Positions 25,130 to 34,026 of a DNA stretch of 64,000 bases are shown piece after piece. The stretch spans positions 62,001-126,000 of the forward strand of contig JAJDVT010000121.1 of assembly GCA_022826005.1 (NCBI GenBank). Direction: 5' to 3'. The position numbers and the translations under genes are program-made. The DNA comes from Gemmatimonadota bacterium. Its GTDB lineage: Bacteria; Gemmatimonadota; Gemmatimonadetes; Longimicrobiales; Gaopeijiaceae. The notes below the pieces were generated by a model. The model did no database searches. It was given only the letters and a program-made list of their open reading frames with translations, and had not been told where the DNA came from. Within the stretch, counting starts at the first letter, position 1; each line of letters opens with the position of its first letter.

Positions 25130-28100
25130 ATGATTCCCATTTTTCGTTTGAAAACCCTGTTGCACGTTACACCGAGGCTGAACGCCCTTGTGATCGGCCT
25201 TGCGGCGACCCTCGCAAGCACCGTCCCGATCTCCGCCCAGGGCATCTCCACCGCCGGGCTGCGCGGACGCGTCCTCGACCAGGAGGGCGCCCCGGTCGAG
25301 GGCGCGCTGGTCACCCTGGAGCACACCGAAACCGGGGCGACCAACACGGCCATCACCACGGCCGACGGGCGCTACACCCTGCGCAGCCTGCGCCCTGGCG
25401 GCCCCTACACCATGACCGTCACTCGCATCGGCTTCGCAGACCGGACGCGCGAGGACCTCGAACTGCTCCTCGGCCGCTTCATCAACCTTGACGTCACGCT
25501 CCTCCCGGAGGCGGTAGAGATCGAGGGAATCCAGATCGAGGCGCGGCGGGACATCGAGTTCGACCCCGGGCGGATCGGCATCTCCACCCTGGTGACTGCG
25601 GAGATCATTGAGGAACTCCCCACGCTGACCCGCAACTTCGTCGACTTCGCTGCGCTGTCGCCGCTCTCGCGCGTGTCGGAAGAGGGAGTCTCGGTCGCCG
25701 GCGCCAACTACCGCTTCAACACGCTCAACGTGGACGGGGCGCTCAACCAGGACGTCTTCGGGCTTTCGACGGATAACGTAGCCGGAGGCCGCGCGGGCGG
25801 ACGCGTCATCCCGCTTGACGCGGTGGAGCAGTTCCAGGTGCTTGTGGCTCCCTTCGACGTGCGTCAATCCGGCTTCACCGGCGGCGCGATGAACGCGGTG
25901 ACCAAGTCGGGGACCAACGAGTTCGAGACCTCCGCCTTCGGCTTCTACCGCAGCGATGCGCTGGTGGGCGAGCTGGTTATCGACGATGTCGCCACCCGGC
26001 CCGAACTTTCCACCGCGCACGGAGGCTTCACGATGGGTGGGCCGATTCGCCGGGACCGCGCCCACTTCTTCGTCGCCGGCGAGTGGGAACGGAACCGCGA
26101 ACCCCCGAACGGGTTCCATGTGGGCGAGGCCGACGAGTTCCGGCTCTCGCTCGTCGCCGATTCGGTCACGCGCATGCAGTCCCTGCTTCAGGACCTTGGG
26201 GCCGACCCCGGCACCGCCGGGTCGCTCACCCTGGAGAACACGATCGTCAACCTCTTTGCGCGCTTCGACTGGGAGATGGGCGAGCGCCACGACGCGATGC
26301 TGCGCTACAGCTTCGCCTCGGCGGACGACGACCCGGACCCGAACCGCCTCCCCGGCGACCTCTACGAGTTCTCCTCGAGCGGCAGCGACATCCGCTCGCG
26401 CAGCCACTCGGGCGTCTTCCAGCTCTTCTCCACCTTCTCCGGCGGACTGTCGAACGAGTTTGCCGCCAACATCCAGCACCTCGACGACTCCGAGACGGGG
26501 CGCTCGGCGTCGCCTCAGGTGGAGGTCACCCTCAAGGGAGACGTCGGCGACTTCCAGGTGCGGCGCGATGTCCGTTCGGGCGCGAGCTATTTCTCGCAGG
26601 ACAACGGGCTGAAGCAGCTCGTCGTCCAGCTGGCGAACAACCTGAGCTACGATGTGGGCCGCCATTCGCTCCTGTTCGGCGCATCCGGCACCTGGTTCGA
26701 CTTTGACCGCCGGCACGTTCCCGGCGAACTCGGCAGCTACACATTCCCGAGCTTGTGGCATCTGGCCCGGAACCGGCCCGACCGCTACGAGGTCACCATC
26801 CCGCTGACCGAGGACGGCTCGAATCCCAGGTTCGGGGTGAGCGAGTACTCGCTGTACGTGCAGGACGAATGGACGGCCGACGAGCGCCTGACCCTCCGGG
26901 GAGGGATCCGCTTCGACGTGCCGGTCTTCCATGGCCGGCCTTCGTGGAACCGGGGGTTGTACTCCCGGTTCGGGATCGACACCGAGGTGCTGCCCGGCAA
27001 CAACGCCAATGTTTCGCTGCGGGCCGGGCTGAACTGGCGGCCGCTCGCGGGCACGCAGCTGCGGACGGGCGCCGGCGTGTTCACGGGCCGGCCGGCCTAT
27101 GCGGGGCTCGCCAATGCCTTTCAGAACAACGGAGTGGCGGTGCGGACCCTGGTCTGCCGGGGGGTGGCGGCGCCAGCCTTCGATCCGGCGCAACCCCCGC
27201 CCACCCGGTGCGCATTCGGACTCGGCGAGTCGCTGCCGGTCGTCAACTACTTCGACCCGGACTTCCGGTTCCCGCAGGACCTGCGCACAATGGTCGCCCT
27301 TGACCAGCGGCTGCCGGGCGGAGTCGTGCTGTCCGGGAGCCTGATGTACAACCTCGTCCTCAACCAGATCTTCATCCAGAACGACAACCTCATCGCAGAG
27401 CCCAGCGTGGGCGGCGAGATACAGGGGTTCACCGAGGGCTTCGGCTTCTCCAACCGCGAGGTCTTCGGAACCGCGACCCAGGGCAGCGGCGGCGGGCAGG
27501 AACGGCTCTGGGAGGGGGGACGGCACTCGGACCGGTTCGGGCCGGTCCTGCGGATCACCAACCGTGACGACAACCTTACGTTCGCCGCCGCACTGGAGCT
27601 CAGGAAGGAGTTCGGCGAGGCGCTGGGGTTCCGTGCCGGCTATTCGATCACCCGCTCCGCGGACATCCAGAACCTCACCTCCATCGATGTGACTTCCAAT
27701 TACGCGTCCACGCCGGTGAATCACCACCCCAACCGGCCGCGCCGCCAGCGCTCCTACTTTGACCGCCCCCACAAGGTGGTCGCCAGCGCGCATGCCCTGC
27801 TTCCGCCCCGGTTCGGGGGAACCCGGATCAGCGTTCTGTACGTGGGGCAGTCGGGCGCGCCGTACTCCTATGTGTACCGGGGTGATGTGAACGGGGATGG
27901 CTTCCCGGGTCCGCGGGCGTCGAGTCTTTCGAACGACCTGATCAATGTCCCCGACGTTTCCGCACAATTCCCGGGGGGCCTTGCGAGCCGCACGATGTGG
28001 GAGGGTCTGTTCGGGCTGGAGGACTGTCTGCAGGACCAGAGGAACCGCATCCTGACTCGCAACACTTGCGCAACTCCGTGGTCGAATCAGGTCGATCTCC

Positions 28101-28435
28101 GCATCGCACAGTCCGTCACTGCCGGCGGCGTGTCCGCCGAAATCTCCCTGGATCTGCTCAACGTCCTGAACCTGCTAGACTCCTCGCGGGGGATCGTCTG
28201 GGTCGTAAACCCGGTGGTCCAGCTGTTCGAGGTCCAGCGGCAGCGCGTCGGCGAGGAAGACCCCCTTCTCCCCCAACCTCCCGACCCGGAGACCGAACTC
28301 GTCACCCACTACATCGGCGCCACGCAACGGGACCGCGCGACGGGCAGACTGCGGGCGGCGCTGCCGTATGTGCCCGAGGTGCCCACCTCGCAGTGGCGGG
28401 CCCAGTTCGGTGTGCGCTTGAGGACGGCGCGGTGA
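25130..28435 (+). CDS. TonB-dependent outer-membrane receptor, copy 3
   Basis: This 1101-residue paralogue is closest to copy 2. Even the intergenic leader (GATGACACCCGTCCGG..AAGGAGCGAGT) and the first codons (ATGATTCCCATTT) are shared with copy 2, so one is a recent duplicate of the other. Domain order is the same. It differs in loops near 690-740 and in a longer C-terminal insertion (QRVGEEDPLLPQPPDPETE). The gene ends 10 nt before the convergent HD-hydrolase stop, and no terminator hairpin is visible between them. Confidence 0.88.
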   Translation: MIPIFRLKTLLHVTPRLNALVIGLAATLASTVPISAQGISTAGLRGRVLDQEGAPVEGALVTLEHTETGATNTAITTADGRYTLRSLRPGGPYTMTVTRIGFADRTREDLELLLGRFINLDVTLLPEAVEIEGIQIEARRDIEFDPGRIGISTLVTAEIIEELPTLTRNFVDFAALSPLSRVSEEGVSVAGANYRFNTLNVDGALNQDVFGLSTDNVAGGRAGGRVIPLDAVEQFQVLVAPFDVRQSGFTGGAMNAVTKSGTNEFETSAFGFYRSDALVGELVIDDVATRPELSTAHGGFTMGGPIRRDRAHFFVAGEWERNREPPNGFHVGEADEFRLSLVADSVTRMQSLLQDLGADPGTAGSLTLENTIVNLFARFDWEMGERHDAMLRYSFASADDDPDPNRLPGDLYEFSSSGSDIRSRSHSGVFQLFSTFSGGLSNEFAANIQHLDDSETGRSASPQVEVTLKGDVGDFQVRRDVRSGASYFSQDNGLKQLVVQLANNLSYDVGRHSLLFGASGTWFDFDRRHVPGELGSYTFPSLWHLARNRPDRYEVTIPLTEDGSNPRFGVSEYSLYVQDEWTADERLTLRGGIRFDVPVFHGRPSWNRGLYSRFGIDTEVLPGNNANVSLRAGLNWRPLAGTQLRTGAGVFTGRPAYAGLANAFQNNGVAVRTLVCRGVAAPAFDPAQPPPTRCAFGLGESLPVVNYFDPDFRFPQDLRTMVALDQRLPGGVVLSGSLMYNLVLNQIFIQNDNLIAEPSVGGEIQGFTEGFGFSNREVFGTATQGSGGGQERLWEGGRHSDRFGPVLRITNRDDNLTFAAALELRKEFGEALGFRAGYSITRSADIQNLTSIDVTSNYASTPVNHHPNRPRRQRSYFDRPHKVVASAHALLPPRFGGTRISVLYVGQSGAPYSYVYRGDVNGDGFPGPRASSLSNDLINVPDVSAQFPGGLASRTMWEGLFGLEDCLQDQRNRILTRNTCATPWSNQVDLRIAQSVTAGGVSAEISLDLLNVLNLLDSSRGIVWVVNPVVQLFEVQRQRVGEEDPLLPQPPDPETELVTHYIGATQRDRATGRLRAALPYVPEVPTSQWRAQFGVRLRTAR

Positions 28436-28444
28436 ACGGGCCTG

Positions 28445-29044
28445 CTACCCCCCTCGCGCCCGCCGCGCGCGCCGTGCGGCCTGGTCCTCCGCCCGCACCT
28501 CCAGCACGTCCGCCACCGTGCGCAGCCCGTCGATCACGTTCTGGATGTGTTGGGCCCGCGGCAGCCCGATCAGCTCGATGCCCCGATGCACGGCCTCCCG
28601 GTGGACGCCGGCCGCAAACGCCTTGTCCTTCATCTTCTTGACCACCGACTTGGGCTTCAGGTCGTCGATGCCGTTGGGCCGGACGAGACAGCAGGCGTAG
28701 ATCAGGCCGCTGAGTTCGTCGCAGGCGTAGAGCACGCGGTCGAGGGGGGTCTCGGGGACCACGTCGCTGCGGTCCGGGTAGCCATGGGCTTCGACGGCGT
28801 GGACGACCTCCTCGGGGTAGCCGAGTTCGCGGAGGTGGGCGACCCCGATCTGCGGATGCTCGTCCGGGTGGCGCTCCCAATCGAGGTCGTGGAGGAGGCC
28901 GGCGAGTCCCCACAGCTCCTCGTCCTCGCCCATCATGCGGGCATAGTGCCGCACGGCGGCCTCGACCGCGTACATGTGGCGCCTGAGCGCGTCGCTCTCG
29001 ACCCATTCTTCCAGGAGGGCCGCAGCGTCTGATCGGGTGGGCAT
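28445..29044 (-). CDS. HD-domain phosphohydrolase
   Basis: This 199-residue protein has an HD metal-binding fold: HMYAVEAAVRHYAR supplies the first His, LLHDLDWERHPDEHP the HD pair, and VHAVEAHGYPDRSD and ACDELSGL later ligands. HD proteins of this size hydrolyse phosphate esters of nucleotides, but the substrate is unknown. AAGGAG lies about 5 nt upstream of the ATG at 29044. The C-terminus is Arg/Ala-rich. A copy of the 39-bp operator lies 70 nt upstream, between this gene and nth, so this gene is the likely target of that element. Confidence 0.85.
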   Translation of the reverse strand: MPTRSDAAALLEEWVESDALRRHMYAVEAAVRHYARMMGEDEELWGLAGLLHDLDWERHPDEHPQIGVAHLRELGYPEEVVHAVEAHGYPDRSDVVPETPLDRVLYACDELSGLIYACCLVRPNGIDDLKPKSVVKKMKDKAFAAGVHREAVHRGIELIGLPRAQHIQNVIDGLRTVADVLEVRAEDQAARRARRARGG

Positions 29045-29113
29045 TTCAGCTCCTTTCGGTGCGGCGCCCGGGGAACCGTCGGGGGTCCCAGGTCAACGCT
29101 CGGAGTAAACCGA

Positions 29114-29152
29114 TGTAATGTTTGCTTGACATCATGTAAGGCGAATTTGACA
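29114..29152. promoter_or_regulatory. 39-bp double operator, copy C
   Basis: TGTAA (29114), TGACA (29127), TGTAA (29135) and TGACA (29148) occur at spacings 8, 3 and 8. All four half-sites match the consensus. The element ends exactly at the base before the nth stop codon (29153-29155) and lies upstream of the HD-hydrolase gene. Confidence 0.78.
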
Positions 29153-29806
29153 TCACACTGCGCTCGACGGGCACAGGTGCGAGATCGCGCACTGGTTGCA
29201 CTTTGGCTTGCGGGCGTGACAGACCTGCCGCCCGTGGTAGATGAGCAGGTGTGCGAGCATCGTCCAGACGCGGCGCGGGAAGAGCGCCATCAGGTCCCGC
29301 TCGATCTTGTCGGGCGTGGACTGGGTGGTGAAGCGCATGCGCCCGGAGAGCCGCTTCACATGGGTGTCGACGACCACCCCTTCGTCGATCCCGAAGGCGT
29401 TGCCGAGGATGACGTTGGCGGTCTTGCGGCCGATGCCGGGGAGCGCCGACAGCTCCCTGATGTTGCGCGGCAGGCTACCACCGTGCTCCTCGATCAGCGC
29501 GTTGGCCATGCCGATCAGGTTGCGGGTCTTGTTGCGGAAGAACCCGGTGGAGCGGATGACTTCCTCCAGGTCGGCGGGGACGGCCGCCGCGAGAGATTCG
29601 GGGTCGGGATAGCGGCGGAAGAGTTCGGGCGTCACCATGTTCACGCGGGCATCGGTGCACTGGGCGGAGAGGATGGTCGCGACTGCCAGTTCGTAGGGTG
29701 ACACGTGCTCCAGCGCGCACTTCGCGCCGGGGTATTCGGCGAGGAGGATCTCGTAGATCGTGGCGGCGCGCTCGGTCCGGGCCTTTTTCGACTCGCGGGG
29801 GCTCAT
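29153..29806 (-). CDS. nth: Endonuclease III
   Basis: Nth is a bifunctional DNA glycosylase/AP lyase that removes oxidised pyrimidines. The 217-residue protein has the helix-hairpin-helix LPGIGRKTANVILG with its catalytic Lys. The catalytic Asp is in VVVDTHVKRLSGRM. The C-terminal iron-sulfur cluster is spaced C-x6-C-x2-C-x5-C (CHARKPKCNQC then CP). It reads in the same direction as the HD gene, 108 bp upstream of it. Confidence 0.96.
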   Translation of the reverse strand: MSPRESKKARTERAATIYEILLAEYPGAKCALEHVSPYELAVATILSAQCTDARVNMVTPELFRRYPDPESLAAAVPADLEEVIRSTGFFRNKTRNLIGMANALIEEHGGSLPRNIRELSALPGIGRKTANVILGNAFGIDEGVVVDTHVKRLSGRMRFTTQSTPDKIERDLMALFPRRVWTMLAHLLIYHGRQVCHARKPKCNQCAISHLCPSSAV

Positions 29807-29819
29807 GGGGGGCAGGCAG

Positions 29820-29861
29820 GGCTCACGGGGTGGGCAGGCTCACGGGCAGGGGGCTTACGGG
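29820..29861. repeat. G-rich short repeats, unit GGCTYACGGG
   Basis: Three copies of GGCTYACGGG start at 29820, 29837 and 29852, inside a G-rich, GGCAGG-containing tract between nth and the next minus-strand gene. The tract covers the nth promoter region. It may be simple low-complexity sequence. Confidence 0.5.
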
Positions 29862-29905
29862 CAGGCAGGGATTACGACGTGGGCGGGCACACGGACAGGC
29901 CGGGC

Positions 29906-30817
29906 CTACAGGGTGCACCATGGGAGGGTGGTGGGTGGGGGGGACTGGGTGGGGGAAGGAGGGGATGTGGTCGGGGAAGCGTCTGAGGGGGCGGGAGGTT
30001 CGTCCGCAGTGACGCCGGGCTGGGCCGCGTCGGGGGCGGGCGTGGGCGTGGCGATGCCGCCCTGGTGACCGTCCGCGATGGGCAGATGCCCGGCGGGGTC
30101 TTCCCGCGCCAGCCGGCCGAGCAGCAGGGCCGCGAGCTTGAAGACCTCTGCCGGGGTGCGGATTCCCAGTAGTTGGTCGAGGTCGGAGCCGGGCAGCGAG
30201 GTCTCGAAGTCGCGACCGCCCTCGCGGGCCGGGCCCGAGGCCCAGCCGGGCAGGGAGCCCAGGGGCTGCGGGGGTACGGGGGCGAAGAGGTAGCCGGGCC
30301 GGTCGCTCCGCATCCCCGCCACGAGGGCCAGATGGAGGGCGCCGCGGTGGTCGCCGTGCCAGAAGAGGCCGTCGACGGATTCGGGCGCCGTGGTGCGCGC
30401 CTCCTCGATCCACACGAGGTGCTGCGGGAGCTGCAGATACCCCGCCCTCCCGCCAAGTTGCTTTTCCCACAATGACTTGCCGCGGAGACCCAGTCCGTCC
30501 CCATGCCCGGCCAGCAGACCGCGCACCGTTTTCTGGTGCGCGAGCACCACCACGCCGCCGGTCCGCCACATCTGGTAGGCAAAGTAGAGGACGCCGCCGT
30601 GGTCGTGCGCCGCCTGGCCGTCCGTGTCCTCTTCCCGCAGGTCGGCCATGATCCCCTGAACCGCCCCCAGCATTACGAACGCCGCCGGGTTACCGATGTC
30701 CACACCGCGCTCCGTCGCCTCATCCGCAACAGCGGGGAAGCGCTGATCCGGGAATCCCGGCTCCGGGAACAGGAGCTCGTACGGCGTAAGCCGGGCGTAG
30801 GCGTCGTGGATGGCCAC
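29906..30817 (-). CDS. Protein of unknown function with Pro/Thr-rich tail
   Basis: I do not recognise this 303-residue protein. Residues 1-225 appear folded and soluble, with several aromatic patches (HGGVLYFAYQMWRTGGVVVL, LPQHLVWIEEAR, FWHGDHRGALHLAL). Residues about 255-303 are disordered (Pro, Thr, Ser and Ala). There is no signal peptide or membrane helix. It begins 18 nt after the NSS transporter gene, so they are probably cotranscribed, but nothing in the sequence links the two functions. Confidence 0.6.
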   Translation of the reverse strand: MAIHDAYARLTPYELLFPEPGFPDQRFPAVADEATERGVDIGNPAAFVMLGAVQGIMADLREEDTDGQAAHDHGGVLYFAYQMWRTGGVVVLAHQKTVRGLLAGHGDGLGLRGKSLWEKQLGGRAGYLQLPQHLVWIEEARTTAPESVDGLFWHGDHRGALHLALVAGMRSDRPGYLFAPVPPQPLGSLPGWASGPAREGGRDFETSLPGSDLDQLLGIRTPAEVFKLAALLLGRLAREDPAGHLPIADGHQGGIATPTPAPDAAQPGVTADEPPAPSDASPTTSPPSPTQSPPPTTLPWCTL

Positions 30818-30835
30818 GCGGAGGAGTTCGCCCTG

Positions 30836-32326
30836 CTACCCACCACCGTCGTCGGCAGGGCTCGCCACGGCCGCCCCGCCCCGTCCGGCCTGGATCCGTC
30901 GCACCATCCATCCGTTCAGCGCGAAGAGGGCCAGCAACACCACCACCCACTGGATCAGAACCGAACCGACGTTGTAGGTGGAGACCAGGGTCCACGTCTC
31001 GGCCGACCAGAAGTCCTCTCCGCCGGCCTGCCAGAGCCACCACACCATCAGTACCACGGCCTCCACCATGACCAGGCGGACGGCCCAGTCCCACCATCTC
31101 CCGATCCGCACATCGGAATCGGGCGTGTTGATGAAGGTTTCGCGCCACTTCGTCACCCCGTACTTGAGCACCGCAAAGGCGAAGAAGAAGCCCGACAGCA
31201 TCAGGCCCACGCCCCACACCCAATCCTGGTTCTGGAAGACGCCGATCTGGAGCGCCGACGGGATGCCCAACAGGAAGCCCGCGGACCCGACGCCCGCGAT
31301 CGCCTGGCGCCGCGTCAGCCCGAGGTCGATCAGGATCCGGGAAGCCAGCTCGATCATCGCCACCAGGCTCGACCACGCCGCGAAGACCAGCGCCAGGAAG
31401 AACAGGGCCATGAAGAACTGCCCGGCCGGGATCTGGGCGAAGAGCTGCGGGACCCAGATGAAGGTCAGCCCCTCGTTCCCCGCGCCTACGATCTCGTTCG
31501 CCGCCTGCGGCATCACCGAGAAGATCGTGCACAGCACCATGATCCCCGCGAGGAGCGACATCGAGTTGTTCCCGAAGCCGATCACGAAGGCGTTCAGCGC
31601 GGTGTCCTCGCGGGCCCTCATATAGACTGCGTACGAGAGGACCAGCCCCCACCCGGCCCCGGTGTCCCACGCGTTCTGGGTCAGCGCCTCGAGCCAGATC
31701 CTGACGTTGCCGAGTTCGCTGAAGTCGGGGGTGAAGAGAAAGGCCAACCCGGCCGACGCTCCCGGCATCGTGAGTGCCTTGACCGCAAGCACGACCACCA
31801 GGATGACGAGCGACGGGATCAGGAAGCGGGCCGCGGTCTCGATTCCGCGGACCCCCCTCGCGACCACGAAGACGCCGAGCCCGACCGCGATCGCGTGGAA
31901 CAGCACCGCCTGCGGCGTTGAGTTGAACGCGCCCCAGAACTGGTCGGGCACCGCGGTGGGAATCTCGCCGCTCAGCGTCGCGATGAAGAAGCGGATCGTC
32001 CACCCCATCACAACCGAGTAGTAGAACATGATTGCGACCGCCACCCACGCCACCCACGCGCCCATCCACGCGAACTTCGGCCCGATCGTCTTGATGAACG
32101 ACCCGATCGTGCCGCGCCGGGTCCCCTTCCCCATCCCGAATTCGAGGATCAGCAGCGGGATCGACCACAGGAGCAGGAACACGGCCCACGCCACCAGGAA
32201 GCTGCCGCCCCCGTTGGAGGCCGCGATGCGCGGGAAGCGCCAGATGTTCCCGGTGCCGATCGCCATGCCGAGCATGGCCAGGAGCATTCCCCAGCGTGAG
32301 GTGAAGACTTCGGATCGGGTCGACAC
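30836..32326 (-). CDS. Sodium-dependent transporter, NSS (SLC6-like) family
   Basis: This 496-residue inner-membrane symporter probably imports an amino acid with sodium. The NSS signature is in the first helix (MLLAMLGMAIGTGNIWRFPR, then NGGGSFLVAW). About 12 membrane helices follow, including FYYSVVMGWTIRF and AAWSSLVAMIELASRIL. Bacterial NSS proteins of the MetP type work with a tiny subunit. A candidate for that subunit is the MetS-like gene at 11420-11536, which is not adjacent. The substrate is not predictable by eye. Confidence 0.93.
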   Translation of the reverse strand: MSTRSEVFTSRWGMLLAMLGMAIGTGNIWRFPRIAASNGGGSFLVAWAVFLLLWSIPLLILEFGMGKGTRRGTIGSFIKTIGPKFAWMGAWVAWVAVAIMFYYSVVMGWTIRFFIATLSGEIPTAVPDQFWGAFNSTPQAVLFHAIAVGLGVFVVARGVRGIETAARFLIPSLVILVVVLAVKALTMPGASAGLAFLFTPDFSELGNVRIWLEALTQNAWDTGAGWGLVLSYAVYMRAREDTALNAFVIGFGNNSMSLLAGIMVLCTIFSVMPQAANEIVGAGNEGLTFIWVPQLFAQIPAGQFFMALFFLALVFAAWSSLVAMIELASRILIDLGLTRRQAIAGVGSAGFLLGIPSALQIGVFQNQDWVWGVGLMLSGFFFAFAVLKYGVTKWRETFINTPDSDVRIGRWWDWAVRLVMVEAVVLMVWWLWQAGGEDFWSAETWTLVSTYNVGSVLIQWVVVLLALFALNGWMVRRIQAGRGGAAVASPADDGGG

Positions 32327-32423
32327 GGTGCGTGGCTCCTGGTTGGGGCGTGGTTTGGGGGCGGTCCCGTCGCCCTACGCTATCGCCTTGGGTGCCCGGA
32401 GGCCATAGGCGGCCCGAGAGCCT

Positions 32424-33746
32424 CTACAGCCGCTCCCGGATCCAGCCGACCACGTGATCGAGCCCCACCCGCTCCTGCTGCAGCGAGTCGCGGTCGCGAA
32501 TGGTGACGCTCTGATCGTCGGCGGTGTCACCGTCGATGGTGACGCACCACGGCGTGCCGGCCTCGTCCTGCCGCCGATAGCGTCGGCCGATCGAACCGGC
32601 CTGGTCGTACGCCGCGGGGATCCTTGCGCGGCGCAGCTCTCCCAGAAGTCCGGTCGCGATCTCCGGCTGCCCGAACTTCTTCATGAGCGGGAAGACCGCG
32701 GCCTTGATGGGGGCGAGCGCGGGGTGCAGTCCCAGCACGACCCGCTGCTGCCCCGCGACCTCCTCTTCGCGGTAGGCATCCACCAGGGCCACAAGTGCCA
32801 GGCGGCCCACCCCCATCGCGGTCTCGACCACGTACGGGATGTACCGCTCCCCCGAGCCGGGATCGATGTAGAGGAGCCGCTTTCCGGAATACTCCTGGTG
32901 ACGCCCGAGGTCGAAGTCGGTGCGGTTGTGCACGCCCTCGAGTTCCTGCCAGCCGAAGGGGAACTCGTACTCAATGTCGACGGCCGTCTTGGCATAGTGT
33001 GCAAGCTCGCCGGGGCCGTGGGCGTGGCAGCGGAGCCTGTCGGCGCGGATCCCCATCTCACGGTGCCAGCCCAGCCGCCGGTCGAGCCAGTAGTCGAACC
33101 ACTCGTCGTCACTGCCGGGCTTGACGAAGAACTGCATCTCGGCCTGTTCGAACTCACGGGTGCGGAAGATGAAGTTCCCCGGGGTGATTTCGTTGCGGAA
33201 CGCCTTGCCGAGCTGCGCGATCCCGAAAGGGACGCGCTGGCGGGAGGTCTGCTGGACGTTGAGGAAGTTGACGTAGGACCCCTGTGCCGTTTCCGGCCTC
33301 AGGTAGACGACCGACGCGTCCTCCTCCACCGGACCCATGAACGTCTTGAACATGAGGTTGAAGAGGCGGGGCTCTCCGAGTTCGCAATCGGCGTGCCCGC
33401 CTGGGACAACCGACGGCTTGCGCGCGCAGGACGCGTCGTCCAGGTGGTCGGCCCTCCAGCGCTTCTTGCAGGTCTTGCACTCGAGTAGCGGATCGGTGAA
33501 GCCGGAAACGTGGCCGGAGGCCTCCCAGACCCGCGGGTGCATGAGAATTCCCGCGTCCAGCCCCTCGATGTCGTCGCGCGCGTGGACCATGGCCGACCAC
33601 CAGGCGTCCGCCACGTTCTTGCGCAGCTCGACCCCGAGCGGCCCGTAGTCCCACACCGATGCCGCCCCTCCGTAGATCTCCGAAGACTGAAAGACGAAGC
33701 CTCGCCGTTTGCAGAGCGAAACGATCTTTTCCATCCGGTCCGCCAC
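32424..33746 (-). CDS. glyS: Glycyl-tRNA synthetase, single-chain (alpha2) type
   Basis: This class II synthetase attaches glycine to tRNA-Gly. It is the eukaryote/archaeal-like dimeric type, not the bacterial alpha2-beta2 type. I place the start at GTG 33746 (VADRMEKIVSLCKRRGFVF), preceded by GGGGA; an ATG at 33800 would add an unconserved leader. Visible family motifs are SSEIYGGAASVWDYGPLG, a zinc-type cysteine set (CKTC..C..C), FRNEITPGNFIFRTREFEQ (cut here at nineteen residues) and the C-terminal anticodon-binding domain (about 340-440). Confidence 0.95.
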   Translation of the reverse strand: MADRMEKIVSLCKRRGFVFQSSEIYGGAASVWDYGPLGVELRKNVADAWWSAMVHARDDIEGLDAGILMHPRVWEASGHVSGFTDPLLECKTCKKRWRADHLDDASCARKPSVVPGGHADCELGEPRLFNLMFKTFMGPVEEDASVVYLRPETAQGSYVNFLNVQQTSRQRVPFGIAQLGKAFRNEITPGNFIFRTREFEQAEMQFFVKPGSDDEWFDYWLDRRLGWHREMGIRADRLRCHAHGPGELAHYAKTAVDIEYEFPFGWQELEGVHNRTDFDLGRHQEYSGKRLLYIDPGSGERYIPYVVETAMGVGRLALVALVDAYREEEVAGQQRVVLGLHPALAPIKAAVFPLMKKFGQPEIATGLLGELRRARIPAAYDQAGSIGRRYRRQDEAGTPWCVTIDGDTADDQSVTIRDRDSLQQERVGLDHVVGWIRERL

Positions 33747-34026
33747 GTGGTGTCCCCGCAGTGTTCTGTTGTTGGTGATTGCCGGCCGCGGCGCGTGCAA
33801 GCAGCCGACGGCCCGCCGATTCGCGCCCGTAAGTTACCGAAGACGCGAAGGGCCGCCACCCGGTGGACGTGTCCATGCGCGCTCCGGCTCGGGGACACGG
33901 GATCGAACTGGTCCCATCCTGCCATTCTTCCGCCCCCGGCCCTCCCGCACCATGTATGGCAGCCGAAGTGTTTCTGCGGTAGGTTCACCTGGACGGCGTC
34001 GGATGGACGCCGGTGCGGAGGATGCG

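Noticed and set aside
25013-27967. A 984-codon open frame antisense to the third TonB receptor
   Set aside because: GC-rich third-position shadow; equivalent frames occur antisense to the other two receptors (18283-19962, 21822-23585), as expected from homologous codons.
29807-29905. G-rich tract as a possible CRISPR or regulatory G-quadruplex array
   Set aside because: Units are short, irregular and without spacers; only a low-complexity repeat can be supported.
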